This document shows, one piece after another, positions 1 through 11,277 of a DNA stretch of 64,000 nt (the first letter of the stretch is position 1; every line of letters begins with the position of its first letter). Origin of the DNA: Protula sp. h YS-2021 (taxonomy: Eukaryota > Annelida > Polychaeta > Sabellida > Serpulidae); assembly GCA_949752745.1 (NCBI GenBank), contig OX457034.1:4663105-4727104 (forward strand). The letters are read 5' to 3'. Under the pieces are notes generated by a model that saw only the letters and a program-made list of their open reading frames with translations, was not told where the DNA came from and did no database searches. A program made the position numbers and the translations under genes.

Positions 1-2855
1 GGAAGTGACGGCGGGGTATGGTGAGAAACGAGAGTGGAAGTGACGGCGGGGTATGGTGAAAAACGAGAGTGGAAGTGACGGCGGGGTATGGTGAAAAACG
101 AGAGTGGAAGTGACGGCGGGGTATGGTGAGAAACGAGAGTGGAAATGACGGCGGGATATGGTGAGAAACGAGAGTGGAAGTGACGGCGGGGTATGGTGAG
201 AAACGAGAGTGGAAGTGACGGCGGGGTATGGTGAGAAACGAGAGTGGAAATGACGGCGGGATATGGTGAGAAACGAGAGTGGAAGTGACGGCGGGGTATG
301 GTGAGAAACGAGAGTGGAAGTGACGGCGGGGTATGGTGAAAAACGAGAGTGGAAGTGACGGCGGGGTATGGTGAAAAAGGAGAATGGAAGTGACGGCGGG
401 GTATGGTGAGAAACGAGAGTGGAAATGACGGCGGGATATGGTGAGAAACGAGAGTGGAAGTGACGGCGGGGTATGGTGAGAAACGAGAGTGGAAGTGACG
501 GCGGGGTATGGTGAAAAACGAGAGTGGAAGTGACGGCGGGGTATGGTGAGAAACGAGAGTGGAAATGACGGCGGGATATGGTGAGAAACGAGAGTGGAAG
601 TGACGGCGGGGTATGGTGAGAAACGAGAGTGGAAGTGACGGCGGGGTATGGTGAGAAACGAGAGTGGAAGTGACGGAGGGGTATGGTGAGAAACGAGAGT
701 GGAAGTGACGGCGGGGTATGGTGAGAAACGAGAGTGGAAGTGACGGCGGGGTATGGTGAGAAACGAGAGTGGAAGTGACGGCGGGGTATGGTGAGAAACG
801 AGAGTGGAAGTGACGGCGGGGTATGGCGAGAAACGAGAGTGGAAGTGACGGCGGGGTATGGCGAGAAAACGAGAGTGGAAGTGACGGCGGGGTATGGTGA
901 GAAAACGAGAGTGGAAGTGACGCGTGGTATGGTGAGAAACGAGAGTTAAAGTGACGGCGGGGTATGGTGAGAAACGAGAGTGGAAGTGACGGCGGGGTAT
1001 GGTGAGAAACGAGAGTGTAAGTGACAGCGGGATATGGTGAGAAACGAGAGTGGAAGTGACGGCGGAATATGGTGAGAAACGAGAGTGGAAGTGACGGCGG
1101 GGTATGGCGAGAAACGAGAGTGGAAGTGACGGCGGGGTATGGCGAGAAAACGAGAGTGGAAGTGACGGCGGGGTATGGTGAGAAAACGAGAGTGGAAGTG
1201 ACGCGGGGTATGGTGAGAAACGAGAGTGGAAGTGACGGCGGGGTATGGTGAGAAAACGAGAGTGGAAGTGACGGCGGGGTATGGTGAGAAACGAGAGTGG
1301 AAGTGACGGCGGGGTATGGTGAGAAAACGAAAGTGGAAGTGACGGCGGAATATGGTGAGAAAACGAGAGTGGAAGTGACGGCGGGGTATGGTGAGAAAAG
1401 AGAGTGGAAGTGACGGCGGGGTATGGTGAGAAACGAGTGGAAGTGATGGCGGGGTATGGTGAGAAAAGGAGAGTGGAAGTGACGGCGGGGTATGGTGAGA
1501 AACGAGTGGAAGTGATGGCGGGGTATGGTGAGAAAAGGAGAGTGGAAGTGACGGCAGGGTATGGTGAGAAACGAGAGTGGAAGCCACGGCGGAATATGGT
1601 GAGAAAAGGAGAGTGGAAGTGACGGCAGGGTATGGTGAGAAACGAGAGTGGAAGTGTCGGCGCGGTATGGTGAGAAAACGAGTGGAAGTGACGGCGGGTA
1701 TGGTGAGAAACGAGTGGAAGTGATGGCGGGGTATGGTGAGAAAACGAGAGTGGAAGTGACGGCGGGGTATGGTGAGAAACGAGAGTGGAAGTGATGGCGG
1801 AATATTGTGAGAAACGAGAGTGGAAGTGTCGGCGCGGTATGGTGAGAAAACGAGTGGAAGTGACGGCGGGGTATGGTGAGAAACGAGAGTGGAAGTGACG
1901 GCGGGGTATGGTGAGAAAACGAGAGTGGAAGTGACGGCGGGGTATGGTGAGAACCGAGAGTGGAAGTGACGGCGGGATATGGTGAGAAACGAGAGTGGAA
2001 GTGACGGCGGGGTATGGTGAGATACGAGAGTGGAAGTGACGGCGGAATATGGTGAGAAACGAGAGTGGAAGTGACGGCGCGGTATGGTGAGAAAACGAGA
2101 GTGGAAGTGACGGCGGGGTATGGTGAGAAAACGAGTGGAAGTGACGGCGGGGTATGGTGAGAAAACGAGTGGAAGTGACGGCGGGGTATGGTGAGAAAAC
2201 GAGTGGAAGTGACGGCGGGGTATGGTGAGAAACGAGAGTGGAAGTGACGGCGGGGTATGGTGAGAAAACGAGAGTGGAAGTGACGGCGGGGTATGGTGAG
2301 AACCGAGAGTGTAAGTGACGGCGGGATATGGTGAGAAACGAGAGTGGAAGTGACGGCGGGGTATGGTGAGATACGAGAGTGGAAGTGACGGCGGAATATG
2401 GTGAGAAACGAGAGTGGAAGTGACGGCGCGGTATGGTGAGAAAACGAGAGTGGAAGTGACGGCGGGGTATGGTGAGAAAACGAGTGGAAGTGACGGCGGG
2501 GTATGGTGAGAAAACGAGTGGAAGTGACGGCGGGGTATGGTGAGAACCGAGAGTGGAAGTGACGGCGGGATATGGTGAGAAACGAGAGTGGAAGTGACCG
2601 CGGGGTATGGTGAGATACGAGAGTGGAAGTGACGGCGGAATATGGTGAGAAACGAGAGTGGAAGTGACGGCGCGGTATGGTGAGAAAACGAGAGTGGAAG
2701 TGACGGCGGGGTATGGTGAGAAAACGAGTGGAAGTGACGGCGGGGTATGGTGAGAAAACGAGTGGAAGTGACGGCGGGGTATGGTGAGAAACGAGAGTGG
2801 AAGTGTCGGCGCGGTATGGTGAGAAAACGAGAGTGGAAGTGACGACGGAATGTGG
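1..2855. repeat. 35-bp minisatellite, truncated by window edge
   Basis: About 80 head-to-tail copies of a 35-bp unit that begins ggaagtgacggcggggtat and ends with gtgagaaacgagagt. Copies differ by single substitutions, by a one-base insertion (gagaaaacg for gagaaacg) and by a four-base loss (cgagtgg for cgagagtgg), which become common after about position 830. The left 800 bp is more uniform than the right, as expected if recent expansion happened on the left. The long open frame on the minus strand across this array is a by-product of the repeat and is not called as a gene. Confidence 0.97.
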
Positions 2856-3239
2856 CGCTGCAGCAACAACTCTGTCGGCCTGAATTAAAAAATGAAGACA
2901 TAATGATTGTACGTGTACAACTTAGTGAATATGAATGAGAGGGAAAGCGGGCAAGAACGGCACGGCATGGAGGCCTGGAAAGTGCACTTTTGAAACGGTT
3001 CCGCAACGCCACCTATGACGTAACGCCTTAAACGATCCGGAGTTGTTGCAGGGTTGTGGCTTTTTAGTAGTGGAAGGTTTTTTTTCTCAATTCAACCTTT
3101 TGCAAGGCGACAGTTGAGTAAATCCTTTAAAAGATATTAGTATTGACTTATATCTAAATTTAGCCTGATATAAATAACTCCAATAAACACTGGATTATTG
3201 TAAAATATACATTATAAACATATCCAAAAACTCCGACCT
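2856..3239. other. unique sequence, no gene seen
   Basis: Non-repetitive stretch between two minisatellites. I see no exon with plausible splice sites, no RNA gene and no element ends. Confidence 0.5.
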
Positions 3240-3356
3240 GACTGGCCCAACGCTCCCCCCCCCCCTGACTGGCCCAACGCTCCCCCCCCTGACTGGCCCA
3301 ACGCTCCCCCCCTGACTGGCCCAACGCTCCCCCCTGACTGGCCCAACGCTCCCCCG
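3240..3356. repeat. short C-rich minisatellite
   Basis: Five to six copies of ctgactggcccaacgct followed by a run of 5-10 C. Variation is almost entirely in the length of the C run. Confidence 0.9.
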
Positions 3357-3380
3357 TTAATTCCAGCTGATTTACGTGAC

Positions 3381-3406
3381 TGGTACGAATTAATGAAGGA
3401 CTATTG
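3381..3406. mobile_element. pogo-like terminal inverted repeat fragment
   Basis: The segment ggtacgaattaatgaagg plus ctattg closely resembles the right end of the complete small pogo-type element at 35765-35940 (ggtacgaattaacgagg then ctactg) and is likewise followed by TA. Only this end is recognisable here. Confidence 0.5.
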
Positions 3407-3867
3407 TATTTTTTTTTTAAAGTCGCCTTTGAATTGCGCGGACTCGTCACAGTGAAGTTTTGCGTGCAACGGATTGCAGATACAAATCACAGCCTGTTTC
3501 ATCTCTCGCCCGTTCTGTCCATCTCAGAGCAGGTCACTCTGTCATGTGATGTGACCATGTGTAACAGTGCTTTTAGCGTGCATGTTGCTACCTGAGTATC
3601 TGTTAAGTATCAGTATCAACTAGTATCATCCGTACCGAGCAAATAGCGTCGTGTATTTAAAATGAAGTTGTATACACACTTATATGGTCATGTTTTAGAA
3701 CACTCAGCAAGTCTTCCTCGCCGAGGGAAATTACTCATAGCGAAATACAGTTTTAAGGGCCAAGAAGATGGGCCAATTGGCAAGGAGTTGAGCTTCCGCC
3801 TGTCGGATAAACTCAGGTAAAGCTTCGAGTCTTTGATGAAGAACAGTGTTAAAACCCGGGCAGCACT

Positions 3868-4036
3868 CATGGAAACGCCCATGGAAACACTCATGGTAAT
3901 ACTCATGGCAACACATATGGCAACACGCATGGTAACACTCATGGTAACACATGGCAACGCGCATGGTAACACTCATGGTAACACTCATGGAAACACCCAT
4001 GGTAACACTCATGGCAACACGCATGGTAACACTCAT
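3868..4036. repeat. 12-bp minisatellite, segment 1
   Basis: Tandem copies of a 12-bp unit (atggtaacactc, with variants such as atggcaacacgc). The same array continues at 6953-7083 and 11278-12185. The interruptions are transposon insertions, so the three segments were once one array. Twelve is divisible by three, so both strands stay open in several frames, which explains the low-complexity ORFs here. Confidence 0.9.
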
Positions 4037-4387
4037 CAGGGTTCGTGCGCCTCCTGGAAAACCTGGAAATCTCCTGGAAATTGGAAATGGTCACAAAACC
4101 TCCTGGAAAACTCCTGGAATTCCATCAAGACTTCTGGAAAACTCCTGGAAATCGAAATCATTATTAATTTGTATTTTCTTATTCATCTGCATATCCAGAT
4201 TTTGATATAATTATATAAAAACAGGATGAATTTTCTATTTGTCCTATTTATCAGAGTTTGGTAGATCGTACATACTTTCATATGAACTTCTGGCAATAAA
4301 GATAAATATTGCCATGTCCGTTATGATCGTGATACATTTCAAGTTCGGAATTGTTATCTTGAATGCTCTGGATTACAGCGTAATTAT

Positions 4388-4971
4388 ATGTCTCCCCCTA
4401 AGGGAGACATGTATAGCATTTGGTGTGTCCGTCCGTCTGTCCGCAGTGAGTTCTTATGAAATTATTGAGTCGATTTTTCTCAAAACATACACACGTATTG
4501 AGGTACATGTCTAGCTGATGCCCGTGTTATTTTTTTCGTTCCTTCAAAAATTTTATTTTTTGAAAATTTTTGAACATAGGGGGAGGGGGGGGGCGGTTCG
4601 TGCATTTTTTTTCACTCCAAAACAGTTCGTTGCATAAGGCTCAGACGCCACAAGAAGAACACACATATAGCGCAAATGTATACTGCAAAGTTTTTCTTCA
4701 TTTCCATTGAAAAGGTATTTTTGGCGAATTTTTAAATTTTTGATTTTTAACTTTTTTGGCCATATTCGATATCTCCGAAACAGTTTGTCCGATTGGGCTG
4801 AAACGTGGCAAGAAGAACCCTCATATAGTGCAAATGTTTTCTGCGAAGTTTTTCTTCATTTACTGTAAAAATGTATTTTTGACGATTTTTAATTTTTTGG
4901 GGCTCGCCATTTTTGTACTTTTAAGCAAGGAATTTTTTCCCACGTGACTGATTGGGGGGCGGGGGAGACAT
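4388..4971. mobile_element. non-autonomous element, palindrome head plus GTCC repeat
   Basis: It starts ATGTCTCCCCC and ends with the exact reverse complement GGGGGAGACAT. The left end is a small palindrome (tgtctccccctaagggagac) followed within 30 bp by gtccgtccgtctgtccgc. Two internal segments of about 180 bp resemble each other (each has tttttcttcattt and a tttttgaatttttaa-like tract). No coding capacity was seen. It belongs to a loose family found at several other places in this window. Confidence 0.5.
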
Positions 4972-5304
4972 CCGTTTTTGTTTTAACAAAAACACTGGCC
5001 AGTCTAGTTTTCTTTATTTTGCGCATTGAATTTCCTTATTCGAACACTGAATACTTGGCACCTAAACAAGTACTTCAATACTTCTGTTACATAAAAAAAA
5101 TTGGCATGACCCCCTACCTTTCAAATCTCTTGCTATTTTGTTGATCTATATTTGAGTAATTTATGAATAAGTAGAAGTATGCTGTAGTGCATTTCATAAT
5201 GGCGTTTATGTCGAGTCTACGTGGCTAGGTCTTTGTGAGGGGTGTGACTGTAAATGAACATGCTCCACACATTTACGAAAGAATCACGTGCATGCCCTTA
5301 TTAG

Positions 5305-6185
5305 CCCAGCTCACGTTATACGTAAGCTGGGGTATTCCTATCGGTTTGCGGATGGCGTCCGTTAGTTAGTTAGTTAGTTGTTTATTCAGTAAACTTTGTT
5401 TCAAAATGCATCGCCTGCAGTTTTGATCCGATGTCATTTATTTTTGGTATGAGGCATCCCTAAGGGTTCATGCATATGGCTTGTGCTTTTTTAGACGATC
5501 GGGTGATTTTTGAAGTTTGGGGGAATTTTTTTGAAGAAAAAAATTTAAAATGTTTCTCCTCCTACATTTTTGATCCGATGTCGTTCATTTTTGGTATGAG
5601 ACACCCCTAAGGGGTCGTGCATAGAGCTTTTGCTTTTTAATAGATCAGACAATTTTTGAAGAAAATACCTCAGAGTGCATCTTCTGCTACAGTTTTGATC
5701 CAATATCATTTATTATTGGTGTGAGGCATGCTTACGGGTTCTTGAATAGGGCTTGTACTTTTTGAGTCGATCAGGGGATCAGGGGTTAACCAAGCTTGCG
5801 CGTTGGGCCAAAATGCGAAATGCGCATCATTGCAAGCTAAATCAACATGCGCACTGGTCTAAAATAAGTACTATGCATCAACGCAACTTAATTAAACATG
5901 CGCACTGGCCTAAATTGCGAACCGGGCATCAACGCAAGCTAGGTAAAAAAAGCATACTGGCCGAAAATCTGAACCGCTCGTCAGCGGAAGTTGAATAAAT
6001 ATGCGCAGTAGTCCGAAATGCGAACCGCGCATCGACGCAAGTTAAATAAACATGTTATATGGTCCGAAATAATAACCGCACATCAATGCAAGCTGAATAA
6101 CCATGCGCACCGATCCGAAATGCACGCTGGAATTGGTCTTAACGCTTTTCGTAAGCTGGGACTTTGTCGTTGGACACACTTGTTA
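5305..6185. mobile_element. dispersed repeat with internal 53-bp tandem copies
   Basis: The left part has a palindrome (cccagctcacg to cgtaagctgggg) and two related blocks built on ttttgatccgatgtcatt. From about 5800 to 6120 there are five to six degenerate copies of a roughly 53-bp unit containing catgcgcactggtccgaaat and aaccgcgcatcaacgcaag. It ends with cgtaagctgggactttgtc and a ttggaca motif. The same unit and the same terminal motif recur at 60715-61215, so this is a dispersed element and not a local satellite. Confidence 0.5.
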
Positions 6186-6952
6186 ATTATAGAATTCTGT
6201 TATTGTTTAAAGGCATTAGAGGAGCCAGCGTACTTGTCGGCTGTGTATTCTGTGGCAACGATTCAGCATGGGTCCTCAGCGGCACCAAATAATCGTGGCA
6301 TAGAATGAGAATATTTTTAAAGCTTAATCGAGTTTACGTCGATTTCTCTTTTATTTCTAATCAAATGCACAAACTAAATTCATTAAAAAAATACTGTCTA
6401 GAGTATGTGTTTAAGCTTCTGTCGCCGCAAGGCTCAGTGAATCAATTCTTGAGTTATTTAGCAAAAGTTCGCATTCAAGATAAAAATTCCAGAATTTAGG
6501 CCGTTCACATATTACTTACACAAGGGGTAGGACTTAGATAAAAGGCCTTGCAGAGTCAGGGTGTCCAGTGGGACTCGATGTACCCAAGCGCATGCGCACC
6601 CATATTTAGGCCTATAATTTAGCTTCTTCAAACACAATTGTTATAGCCTCTGCTCAAGCGCGCATAGGGATTGAGAAATCTGTATCATTGCATATTGTGT
6701 TTTGCGTATTGGGATGGAAAAAAATCCTTAATTTTATTTTCGTATCTTAATGTGTGAACGGATAAAGATTAAATAAAATTGGTGGAGGGGACGGCTGTAG
6801 GGGAGTGTGGGAGGCCATTAAAAACGTTCATTTTCTTTCTCACTAAAAAATCTGGAAAAGTTATGAAATCTCCTGGAAAACTCCTGGAAATTGGGTCTGA
6901 AATCTCCTGGAAACTCCTGGAATTTGCTCAAGAAAATTCCGCACGAACCCTG

Positions 6953-7083
6953 GACTCATGGAAACACCCATGGTAACACTCAATGTAACACTCATGGCAA
7001 GACGCATGACAACACATGGAAACGCCCATGGAAACACTCATGGCAACACACTTGGCAACACGCATGGTAACACTCATGGTAAC
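6953..7083. repeat. 12-bp minisatellite, segment 2
   Basis: Continuation of the 12-bp array between two inserted transposons (units such as atggaaacaccc and atggcaacacac). Its last eight bases, atggtaac, form the left target duplication of the next element. Confidence 0.85.
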
Positions 7084-7193
7084 TAGAGGTGTGACGGTTC
7101 ACCTCCGACTCGGTTCGATCCGGTTCGGTTCGGTTCAACAAAAATTTTCGGGTTTTTTCGGTTCTGTTCAGCAAAACCAACCAGTAGTTTTCT

Positions 7194-7195
<2 letters not shown>

Positions 7196-7282
<87 letters not shown>
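7196..7282. repeat. TA microsatellite
   Basis: About 43 uninterrupted TA units, immediately left of the inverted-repeat element that follows. TA also flanks that element on its right (tatatata), so the element probably entered an existing TA tract. Confidence 0.97.
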
Positions 7283-7285
<3 letters not shown>

Positions 7286-9367
7286 CAAGCTATTATTTAA
7301 AATAAGAATATGTCAAGTAAATAAGAGACCCTGTTTTTTTTTTCAGAGCAATTGCTTATTGGCAATTAGTAACTGGCGTTATAGTAAATTATATAAACGT
7401 AAAACCGTAAGTGAAAGTGATGTGTAAAATTTTTCTACTTTATTTAGTGGTCTTATATATGTTCGGTCGTATATACACGGAATATACGACTTTCAATGTT
7501 CAGACGTATATACAAGGAATATACGACTTTCAATGTTCAGTCGTATATACACGGAATATACGACTTTCAATGTTCAGACGTATATACAAGGAATATACGA
7601 CTTTCAATGTTCAGTCGTATATACACGGAATATACGACTTTCAATGTTCAGTCGTATATACAAGGAATATACGACTTTCCAAATTGCGGTTGTGGTAAGG
7701 ACGCAATATAATGTGAATTTCGTCCAGGACTGAAATATTGATTTTTTACGTGTATTACAATGACAGGTCTCAGTCGTACAACTGGTCCAGTGGCGTGGTT
7801 GATAGAGCGTGGGACTTCAAATCGTTTGGTCTGGGGTTCAAATCCCATCGAGACTTTTACTCGAACGTTTAAATTTTGCCATTTTGACTGGGAAAGCCAT
7901 GTTCAAAACTCATGAAACTCGTAGAAAACTATTTAAAAAATGAATTTGTTTATAATTGAGGCGCATCATGCTTTTAAGTTTTGGTATTTATTAAATTTTT
8001 AGGCATATAAACAGTATTTTTACGATTAAACGGCTATTTAAAACGTGTGTTTTGGCGGTTCTGTGAAAACCAGAAGTAATTATAAACTATTTTAAATTCC
8101 ATTTTAGGATTTTTAAATACGTTTTTTTTGTATTTCATATGCCGGGAATAACTAAAATGGGTATTGGAAAATATTACATGACATTTATTTTAGAAAATAA
8201 GACCGTTTTAAGGGGGAAAATTTTAGTTAAAATTATGGGTGATAATTCGTGATAGCTGGTATTCGTGACCAGTTGAGGTTCTAATGTTTACCTTAATTTC
8301 TCGTTTAATTTACCAACTTACCTTTTTATGGTACGAAGATAGTTGCTAAATTTAATAATATTGTCGTTTTCAGCTGTGGGAGGTTTGAACAACGTCCCAA
8401 AACCTTTAAAAATCAAATGCATGTTTAATTTTCGTATTTGAAAATGGCGGTTGTTTACATGTTGCCTTGGTAGATGCGTAGGAATTTATTCACAAAAATA
8501 GGGGAAATGGCTAATTTTTAGCGTTTTGAATGTAGTTATTGGTGAAATATCGGAAAGTTGGTATTAAAATAATTGTTAAAGTTTTATATATTTCAAAGTA
8601 GTGTTAAGTGGTAAAAGTACTGGTAACGAAGTGAACTAGTTCGGGTCGTAGAGGGTTACGACTGTGTTGCTAGCGTTGTTTATGTTGACACCAGCGCAAA
8701 AAAAGTCCAGAACGTATTAGGCGCTTACTTGTGCAATATCAAGAATATTTAAGTGTAGAATTATTTACTCCAGTGTTTGTGCAATAATTTTTAAAAATTA
8801 CACTCAACATCATTTTACACACCACAAACACGATAAACCGATTAGTGTATAATCAACCTATCAATTTGACTTTGTTTGCTGATAAAGTTTAGAAAAATTG
8901 ATTTCTTCATATTTTTCAAAGGTTATAAGTCTTATAACCTTTCTTATGTGTATACTCACTTCCTCAAATTAAAAAAAAGTGATGTTATAAATTTGAAAAG
9001 TTGTATATTCCGTGTATATACGACCGCAATTTGAAAAGTCGCATATTCCATGTATATATACTGCTAAACATTGAAAGTTGTATATTCCGTGTATATACTA
9101 CCGAGCACTCAAAGTCGTATATTCCGTGTATATACGACGGCAATTTGAAAAGTCGTATATTCCGTGCATATACGACCGAACATTGAAATGTCGTATATTC
9201 CGTGTATATGCGACTACAAAATGGAGTACGCTATGCTGACACATCACTTTCACTCAAGGTGTTACGTTTAAACAATTTATCATAACACAGCAAACAAGTA
9301 ATTGCGCTAAAAATAATAATATTTCTTACTTGCTTGACATATTCTTATTTTAAATAATAGCTTGTTA
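7283..9367. mobile_element. foldback-like element with long inverted ends and mirrored internal arrays
   Basis: The outer 35 bp (7283-7317 and 9333-9367) are perfect inverted repeats starting taacaagctattattt. Similarity continues inwards over about 400 bp per arm, including gtgaaagtgatgtgt on the left and its complement on the right. Each arm carries about six copies of a 37-bp unit with the core gtatatacacggaatatac, in opposite orientation in the two arms (7467-7680 and about 8999-9215). The roughly 1.3-kb centre is AT-rich and non-coding, apart from a tRNA-like sequence at 7785-7854. No transposase was found. Foldback or MULE-like origin is possible; the family is not identified. Confidence 0.75.
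7785..7854 (+). tRNA. tRNA-like sequence inside the inverted-repeat element
   Basis: It contains a perfect B-box (GGTTCAAATCC, 7835-7845) and an A-box-like TGGCGTGGTTGA (7791-7802) at tRNA spacing. The centre cttcaaa would be the anticodon loop, with anticodon TCA. The first and last bases (gtc and gac) can pair. The anticodon stem pairs poorly and the T stem has only three good pairs, so this is probably a decayed tRNA or the head of a tRNA-derived SINE and not a working tRNA. Confidence 0.4.
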
Positions 9368-9375
9368 TATATATC

Positions 9376-9500
9376 TGGGGAACAGGAAAACTCCTCCCTG
9401 GAATACTCCCCCCCGGACAACTCCCCTCCCCGACTATTCCCCCCTGGAAAACTCCCCCGGTAGGAATTTTCCCCCCCAGGAATACTCCCCTCGCCCATAC
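9376..9500. repeat. C-rich degenerate tandem repeat
   Basis: Five to six irregular copies built on ctggaatactcccccc and ggaaaactccccc. No other signal is visible. Confidence 0.7.
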
Positions 9501-9907
9501 TTTATATTGCCATTTCTTCATGCAACAAATGTGGAAGCACTTTTTCAAAAGTACATTTTTTCATGCCATTAAACAATAAAGTGACGATCGAAATATTTTT
9601 TATAATTTTGATGTACCCTCAGTTTTCACATTTCACTTACAAACGGTATGCAAATAACATTTAAAACTTGCTTCTAAACTGATGTGTCCCATTTCTGAAA
9701 ATGTCGGAATTACTAATCATTACACCAAGTCATTACACTAAGTCATTACACAAAGTCCCAGGCATTCGAGATTGGAATCGGGAAGAAGCCACCAGTTTTC
9801 CTCTTAATAATACCAGTGACTTCGGAAGAATTCACTACTTAAGCCCTACTCTGGCTTTATTAATTGCAGTCACCCACGATTGCAACCGCCAATAAATCCC
9901 CACCTCT

Positions 9908-10650
9908 CAGGGCTGGTAGAAATCATGACTTTTTTTTAAAAAAAGTCATGATGTTTGACTTTTTTTATATAAATTGACTTTTTTTATTTAAATCACCAAA
10001 AAAGTCACAGAACATTTAAAAATATACAGACCTGATTTTTCACTATTTATTAGTTTAATGCCACTGCAGTTCTCAGCAATATCACATCGAATAACTGAAC
10101 ATTTGCAAATAGCTTTTACGTTTCAACTATTTGTCGCATCTCTGTCGAAATATATACGGGAGTTAGACGTCGACCAGTCTTTTTTTCAGATTTAGTGCAC
10201 CACAAATTTGCTGGGTTAATGACTCTTTGACTTTAAAATCAACAATGATAGTGACTCATAACTTGAGTACTTCTATTGACAGGGCTTATTTGTATAAGAC
10301 AATAGTCTTGGCGCTGTTATTTATTAAGCAGTCTTGATATCAGCAAGCAACTGTTTGTAAATTAGTACGGGCACCACAATGGGGAAATACCGTTAACTCA
10401 GTGTTTACATAAGGCACAAAAGGCGTGGGGGTGTGGGTGACTGCGTCGCATGAGCAGCTTAAGTCGTTAATAACCTAACAATGCATCTTCACTGTGTACA
10501 CTCAAGGGGCTTGTTCTGGCATTTTATTGCCATCTATTACTCTGGAACAAAAAAAGTCAAAATCCTGACTTTTTTTTACTTTTTTATAGTGATTGAAATC
10601 GCGAATTAAATCACTGATTTAAATCCCTGATTTAAATCATACCAGCCCTG
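9908..10650. mobile_element. small element with CAGGGCTGGTA ends
   Basis: The left end is CAGGGCTGGTA and the right end is its reverse complement TACCAGCCCTG. The subterminal regions are rich in gacttttttt on both sides, and no coding frame is visible. The terminal sequence is of hAT type, but the flanks (ccacctct and atatatat) do not form a target duplication. The insertion is therefore old, or one flank has been rearranged. Confidence 0.6.
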
Positions 10651-10765
10651 ATATATATATGAGTGTTTATTTTTTTATTTATTTATAATTGCCTGCACTT
10701 AATCCGATAATCCGATATTTCTTTCTACCTTAGAACAGATACAAAATCTAACATATAACGGTAAT

Positions 10766-10916
10766 CAGGGTTCGCATTGGCGGGGTTTTTGTCCACTTTG
10801 TGGTCATTTTTTACGAAATGACTCACTTTTTCGGAATCCACCGAGTTTTTCTGGACCCAACTGAGTCACACTTTCCTTTTTTGACTCACTTTCCAGAGAA
10901 CCCAGCGCGGACCCTG
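10766..10916. mobile_element. 151-bp hAT-type MITE with exact 8-bp target duplication
   Basis: The ends are cagggttcgc and gcggaccctg, imperfect inverted repeats. Both flanks read acggtaat (10758-10765 and 10917-10924), an exact 8-bp target site duplication. It is the third insertion level in this region: a MITE inside a hAT-like element inside a minisatellite. Confidence 0.8.
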
Positions 10917-11277
10917 ACGGTAATGTTTTATACTTATTGCCTCAAAGCTTACTTACACAAGAATTTACATTGTTATCGACTGACAGACTCACATGACTCA
11001 CTGACAGACTCACACGCATGGAATTCGTCATAGGTTCCAAAAAAAAGTGTTTGAAATATGTTTGTTGATTTGTCCGATGTGATATATATATATTAAAACT
11101 AAACTATACTAAAAGAACTAAAATAACATTACCAAATTAATGCATTATCTTGTTATAAATAGCAAAAAAAAAAAAAAACCGAACCGAAACCGTGATTGGG
11201 CTTTTCGGTTTTCGGTTCGAACCGAACCGAAGCCTTTTCTCGGTTCTCGGTTTTCGCTACGAACCGTCACACCTCTA

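Larger units (their letters stand above)
4037..6952. mobile_element. hAT-type element ends CAGGGTTCGTGC, with internal insertions
   Basis: The left end starts CAGGGTTCGTGC and the right end is its exact reverse complement GCACGAACCCTG. Inside both ends lie repeats of ctcctggaaa in the same orientation, an arrangement I associate with small non-autonomous hAT-like elements of marine animals. The element interrupts the 12-bp minisatellite. The flanks share actcat, but a clean 8-bp target duplication cannot be read, because one base differs and the target is itself repetitive. The 2.9-kb length is unusual for such a short element and is explained by other repeats inside it (4388-4971 and 5305-6185). 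No transposase was seen. Confidence 0.65.
7084..11277. mobile_element. hAT-like transposon remnant with exact 8-bp target duplication
   Basis: The left end TAGAGGTGTGACGGTTC is matched by its exact reverse complement GAACCGTCACACCTCTA at the right end. Both ends are rich in CGGTTC motifs. The flanking 8 bp are atggtaac on each side, as expected for hAT insertion. The target unit is 12 bp long, so 8 bp cannot come from array register alone. The 4.2-kb interior holds no recognisable transposase. It is filled with a long-inverted-repeat element (7283-9367), a C-rich tract and two smaller elements (9908-10650 and 10766-10916). This makes it a non-autonomous carrier hit repeatedly after insertion. 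Confidence 0.8.

Noticed and set aside
1..2855. CRISPR array
   Set aside because: Units are directly adjacent with no unique spacers, and the window is clearly eukaryotic.
946..3012. 688-residue minus-strand open frame
   Set aside because: It lies across the 35-bp minisatellite. The unit and its complement lack frequent stops, and the product is a degenerate HFHSRFLTIPRR-type repeat with no start context or conserved domain.
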